Assembly (NCBI GenBank): GCA_007131625.1
Contig: SLQC01000006.1
Coordinates: 1 to 8,681, forward strand
Direction: 5' to 3'
Length of the DNA stretch: 8,681 nucleotides
Origin: Balneolales bacterium
Lineage (GTDB): Bacteria > Bacteroidota > Rhodothermia > Balneolales > Natronogracilivirgulaceae
A program made the position numbers and the translations under genes. A model generated the notes under the pieces. The model was given only the letters and a program-made list of their open reading frames with translations, was not told the DNA's origin and made no database searches. Shown here piece by piece: positions 6,140 to 8,681 of the stretch. The first letter of the stretch is position 1. Every line of letters starts with the position of its first letter.

Positions 6140-8311
6140 TTACTTCGGGTACTTCACTTCGGATTTTGCTTTTTTCACTTTTGGCTGATTTTGGCCATCA
6201 CTAATGCCGGTTCCGTCGCTTCGAACACTATTATCATTTTGAGCACCCTTGTTAATTTGATCACTCTTGTCTGTTTGAACATCCTTATCGTTTTTGGTGT
6301 TCTTGCTGCTTTTTTCGCCTGTATCACTCGCCACCTTTTTATTTCGGGAACCGTTTTGACCACCGATACTACCGGCAACAGTTGTCTTGCTTGGTGCTTT
6401 CGGCTTCTTGCCGACAAGTTGGAGTATCTCGTCGCCCATCACTTCCTCTTTTTCCAGTAACAATTCAGCCAACCGGTCAAAAGCCTTTTTGTGCTTTTTC
6501 AATACCGCCTCGGCACGGTTGTAGGCCTCTTCCAAAATATTATTAACGGCTTTATCAGCTTCTCTGGCGGTTTCATCACTGTATTCCCGCTGCGTTCCCA
6601 TCTGTTCACCCAGGAACACCTCTTCACGCTGCCCACCCAGTGCTGTATATCGAAACGCATCGCTCATGCCCCAGTCAAGTACCATTTTCCGGGCCAATTT
6701 GGTGACCTGCTTGAGATCATTTTCAGCCCCGCTGGTTGCCGAGTTAAAAACCATACGTTCGGCGGCACGTCCACCCATAATTACCGCCAGCCGATCAAGC
6801 AAATGCTCTTTCCGGTAAAGATACTGGTCGCGTTCGGGTAGCTGTTGTGTGACTCCCATCGCCTGCCCACGCGGTATGATGGTTACCTTGTGAACCGGAT
6901 CTGTGTTATCCAGCGCTGCTGCCACTATGGCATGCCCCGCTTCGTGATAAGCCAGCAGCCGGCGTTCTTCAACATCCAGAACCACTCCGCGGCGCTCCAG
7001 CCCCATGATAATCTTGTCACGGGCCATATCTATATCACGTTGGGAAATTTTGTCACGATCCTCCCTGGCAGTCATCATGGCCGCTTCATTCAACAGATTC
7101 TCCAAATCGGCACCACTGAATCCGGGAGTACCCCGGGCCACACTTTCAAAGTCAACATCATCGCCAAGAGGCTTGTTTCTAGAGTGAATTTCAAGAATTT
7201 TAACTCGATCCTCCTGTGACGGCAGGCCGACTTCCACCCTTCGATTAAAACGTCCTGGCCGCAACAGAGCTTTATCGAGGATGTCCGGACGGTTGGTCGC
7301 CGCCATCACGATAACACTTTCGTTGGTTTCAAAACCATCCATTTCGGACAACAGCTGGTTGAGAGTCTGCTCCCGCTCGTCATGTCCACCCCCCAGGCCC
7401 GCTCCGCGCCGACGGCCAATCGAATCGAGTTCATCGATAAAAATAATTGAAGGAGCGGCTTCTTTGGCATTTTTAAACATTTCCCGGACCCGTTTGGCAC
7501 CGACTCCTACAAGCATCTCCATAAAGTCTGATCCGGTTATACTGTAAAACGGCACAACAGCTTCACCGGCGACAGCACGCGCCATAAGAGTTTTACCCGT
7601 TCCCGGAGCTCCATAGAGTAACACCCCTTTCGGAACCTTTACACCCAGTTTTTCAAATTTCGTCGGGTTTTTAAGAAATGCGACAATCTCAAGGAGTTCC
7701 CGTTTGGCCTCCTCCCCGCCGGCCACATCATCGAAGGTAGTTCGTTTACCTTCACCCGGATTGTGCAGTTTTGCCTGGCTTTTACCTATCGAAAACATAC
7801 CTTGCCCCTGCGTGTTCATTCTCCGGTACCAGGTGATGGCGATGATAAGAATTAGCAGAAACGGAAGGGTCATAAATAGAAAATAGAGCCAGGTGTTGTC
7901 CCGTTCAGGAATAGCCGTCACCTCGACATTGCTCTCTTCCAGCAGTTCCATAAGACTGTCATCGCCAAACGACGGCATGTGCGTAACAAAATCAGAAAAT
8001 GAGGCGGAGTCGCCATCGTCAGTCCGCCGTATGGAAGGTTCCCGGAGTTTGACCTCCAGCCTGTCTCCCTGAATAGTCACTTCGCGGACGTTTTTCTCCT
8101 TGAGCTCATGCCGGAATACACTGTATCCCAAGTGATCCGGGGTGAATTGTCCGCCATAATAAGAGTAAAGAATCCACACCGCCAGAATCGAAGCTATCAT
8201 AAAATAGAATATCATGATCCGGGAAGCTCCCGGTGACTGCTGTGGCATGGGGGTTTCCGCTTTTTTTCGTTTTTTCTTTGCGGTATCTCTGTTTTCTTTG
8301 CTTTCTGACAC
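6140..8311 (-). CDS. ftsH: ATP-dependent zinc metalloprotease FtsH
   Basis: FtsH is a hexameric AAA+ protease of the cytoplasmic membrane that extracts and degrades membrane and short-lived cytoplasmic proteins. This copy has 723 aa. A basic cytoplasmic N-tail is followed by TM1 (about 32-52), a periplasmic domain (about 53-140), TM2 (about 141-162), the AAA module (about 190-435) and the M41 peptidase (about 445-635). Walker A is GAPGTGKT (234-241), Walker B is IIFIDELD (Asp293, Glu294), and the SRH contains RPGRFNRR with arginine fingers Arg351 and Arg354. The zinc site is HEAGH (456-460) with Asp532 as third ligand. Oddities: Leu267 replaces the conserved pore-loop Phe (MLVGVG instead of MFVGVG), Asn356 replaces Asp in GRFDR, and residues 635-723 are a low-complexity polar tail. 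The GTG at 8311 is the first start after an in-frame TAA; the ATG at 8248 (Met22) is the alternative. The M20 gene lies downstream. Confidence 0.96.
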   Translation of the reverse strand: MSESKENRDTAKKKRKKAETPMPQQSPGASRIMIFYFMIASILAVWILYSYYGGQFTPDHLGYSVFRHELKEKNVREVTIQGDRLEVKLREPSIRRTDDGDSASFSDFVTHMPSFGDDSLMELLEESNVEVTAIPERDNTWLYFLFMTLPFLLILIIAITWYRRMNTQGQGMFSIGKSQAKLHNPGEGKRTTFDDVAGGEEAKRELLEIVAFLKNPTKFEKLGVKVPKGVLLYGAPGTGKTLMARAVAGEAVVPFYSITGSDFMEMLVGVGAKRVREMFKNAKEAAPSIIFIDELDSIGRRRGAGLGGGHDEREQTLNQLLSEMDGFETNESVIVMAATNRPDILDKALLRPGRFNRRVEVGLPSQEDRVKILEIHSRNKPLGDDVDFESVARGTPGFSGADLENLLNEAAMMTAREDRDKISQRDIDMARDKIIMGLERRGVVLDVEERRLLAYHEAGHAIVAAALDNTDPVHKVTIIPRGQAMGVTQQLPERDQYLYRKEHLLDRLAVIMGGRAAERMVFNSATSGAENDLKQVTKLARKMVLDWGMSDAFRYTALGGQREEVFLGEQMGTQREYSDETAREADKAVNNILEEAYNRAEAVLKKHKKAFDRLAELLLEKEEVMGDEILQLVGKKPKAPSKTTVAGSIGGQNGSRNKKVASDTGEKSSKNTKNDKDVQTDKSDQINKGAQNDNSVRSDGTGISDGQNQPKVKKAKSEVKYPK
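6197..6304 (-). repeat. Degenerate 18-bp tandem repeat in the ftsH tail (six hexapeptides)
   Basis: Codons 670-705 of ftsH read as six consecutive hexapeptides: KNTKND, KDVQTD, KSDQIN, KGAQND, NSVRSD and GTGISD. The rough consensus is K-x-x-Q-x-D/N with a strict 18-bp spacing, clearest in units 2-4 where Lys (AAG), Gln (CAA) and Asp/Asn recur in register. The pattern suggests past expansion of an 18-bp unit followed by drift. The segment should be disordered and lies after the M41 peptidase domain. Confidence 0.7.
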
Positions 8312-8345
8312 GTAATCGTTGATTTATAAGTAGGCTTGTCTACGG

Positions 8346-8375
8346 CAAATCAATATAAAGACTGTTGTAAACAAA
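8346..8375 (-). promoter_or_regulatory. Candidate ftsH promoter
   Basis: On the minus strand TTTG (8375-8372) is followed after 18 nt by TTGATTTG (8353-8346), which matches the Bacteroidota -7 consensus TAnnTTTG at all but one fixed position. The box lies 34 nt before the proposed GTG start of ftsH, leaving a short leader. The spacing is 1 nt below the usual 19-21 and the -7 box is imperfect, so this is tentative. A second partial match, TACTTTTT (8380-8373), lies just upstream. Confidence 0.35.
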
Positions 8376-8497
8376 AAGTATGAATAATTGTAACGTCGTT
8401 GACGGGACACTATTCCCCGATTGATATGCAGAATTTTCTTAGCCTTGTCATAGGTTAAATTTATTCGAGGTCATACACTACTACGAACAACTGTTGC

Positions 8498-8541
8498 ACC
8501 GGATAGGTTTCCGGTTGATTGAAATCCCGGCTATTTTCAAT
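8498..8541. repeat. Two adjacent inverted repeats in the ftsH/tRNA-Leu spacer
   Basis: ACCGGA (8498-8503) and TCCGGT (8510-8515) form a perfect 6-bp stem with a 6-nt loop. Two bases later ATTGAAA (8518-8524) and TTTCAAT (8535-8541) form a perfect 7-bp stem with a 10-nt loop. They end 6 nt before the -33 element of the tRNA promoter. They could be operators or a terminator for something on the minus strand, but neither has a clean U-tract in either direction. The rest of the 286-bp spacer (8312-8597) holds only the candidate ftsH promoter and the tRNA promoter; I see no credible gene in it. Confidence 0.4.
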
Positions 8542-8547
8542 TTTCCA

Positions 8548-8580
8548 TTTGTTATTTGAACGACGGATTGTGTAACTTTG
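8548..8580 (+). promoter_or_regulatory. Bacteroidota-type promoter of tRNA-Leu
   Basis: TTTG (8548-8551), a 21-nt spacer and TAACTTTG (8573-8580) match the known TTTG-N19-21-TAnnTTTG consensus at every fixed position. The -7 box ends 17 nt before the tRNA 5' end, leaving about 10 nt of leader to be removed by RNase P. This is the best regulatory call in the window and the main clue to the lineage. Confidence 0.75.
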
Positions 8581-8597
8581 AAATTCATTATGATCAT

Positions 8598-8679
8598 GCC
8601 AGAGTGGCGGAACTGGTAGACGCGCACGACTCAAACTCGTGTGGCTTCGGCCGTGTGGGTTCGAGTCCCACCTCTGGTA
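8598..8679 (+). tRNA. tRNA-Leu (anticodon CAA)
   Basis: This is a class II tRNA of 82 nt. The acceptor stem GCCAGAG pairs with CTCTGGT (8672-8678; the first pair is G-U), and A8679 is the discriminator base, as leucine tRNAs require. The D arm begins at GCGGAACTGGTAGACGC. The anticodon stem CACGA/TCGTG (8625-8629, 8637-8641) carries the loop CTCAAAC with anticodon CAA at 8632-8634, which reads UUG. A long variable arm, GGC-TTCG-GCC, is followed by the T arm GTGGG-TTCGAGT-CCCAC. The 3' CCA is not encoded, because CA rather than CCA follows A8679, so it must be added after transcription. Confidence 0.96.
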
Positions 8680-8681
8680 CA

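Noticed and set aside
8380..8424. Short + strand peptide ORF in the ftsH/tRNA spacer
   Set aside because: It is only 14 codons with no Shine-Dalgarno and no recognisable features.
1..8681. CRISPR array, insertion sequence, prophage, toxin-antitoxin or defence island
   Set aside because: No regularly spaced identical repeats, transposase or integrase motifs, or defence domains were seen on either strand. The tRNA at the right edge could be an integration site, but the sequence past it is not available.

Overview
This window looks like ordinary core chromosome of a bacterium in the Bacteroidota / Balneolota / Rhodothermota group. The clearest sign is upstream of the tRNA-Leu gene: TTTG, a 21-nt gap, then TAACTTTG. 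This matches the TTTG-N19-21-TAnnTTTG promoter of that lineage's primary sigma factor. Most starts lack a strong Shine-Dalgarno sequence, and the protein content (PolB-like exonuclease, secreted S9 peptidase, membrane M20 peptidase, FtsH) also fits. Genus cannot be fixed from sequence alone; a proteolytic Balneolales-type organism is a guess.

Layout from left to right: (1) the 3' part of a PolB-type 3'-5' exonuclease gene, + strand, cut by the window edge; (2) 39 bp later, a secreted S9 (DPP4/prolyl-oligopeptidase-type) serine peptidase of 871 aa, + strand; (3) convergent to it, a two-domain lipoate-protein ligase, - strand; (4) divergent from the ligase across a 78-bp AT-rich spacer, a 57-aa zinc-ribbon protein with a C-terminal membrane helix, + strand; (5) convergent to that, a membrane-anchored M20 metallopeptidase of the PM20D1/CPS1 type, - strand; (6) 118 bp upstream of it and on the same strand, the membrane AAA protease FtsH; (7) a 286-bp spacer with two small inverted repeats and promoter-like sites; (8) tRNA-Leu(CAA), + strand, ending 2 nt before the window edge.

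Three of the six protein genes are peptidases acting at or outside the cytoplasmic membrane. FtsH and the M20 enzyme may share a transcript, because no promoter-like site is visible between them. I find no mobile element, CRISPR array, toxin-antitoxin or defence module, or biosynthetic cluster, and no convincing new multigene system. The points most worth a second look are: FtsH has Leu in place of the conserved pore-loop Phe; FtsH ends in a tail of about six degenerate hexapeptides encoded by an 18-bp repeat; short repeats sit between ftsH and the M20 gene; a -7-like box lies almost on the lplA start codon; and the small zinc-ribbon membrane protein has no known role.
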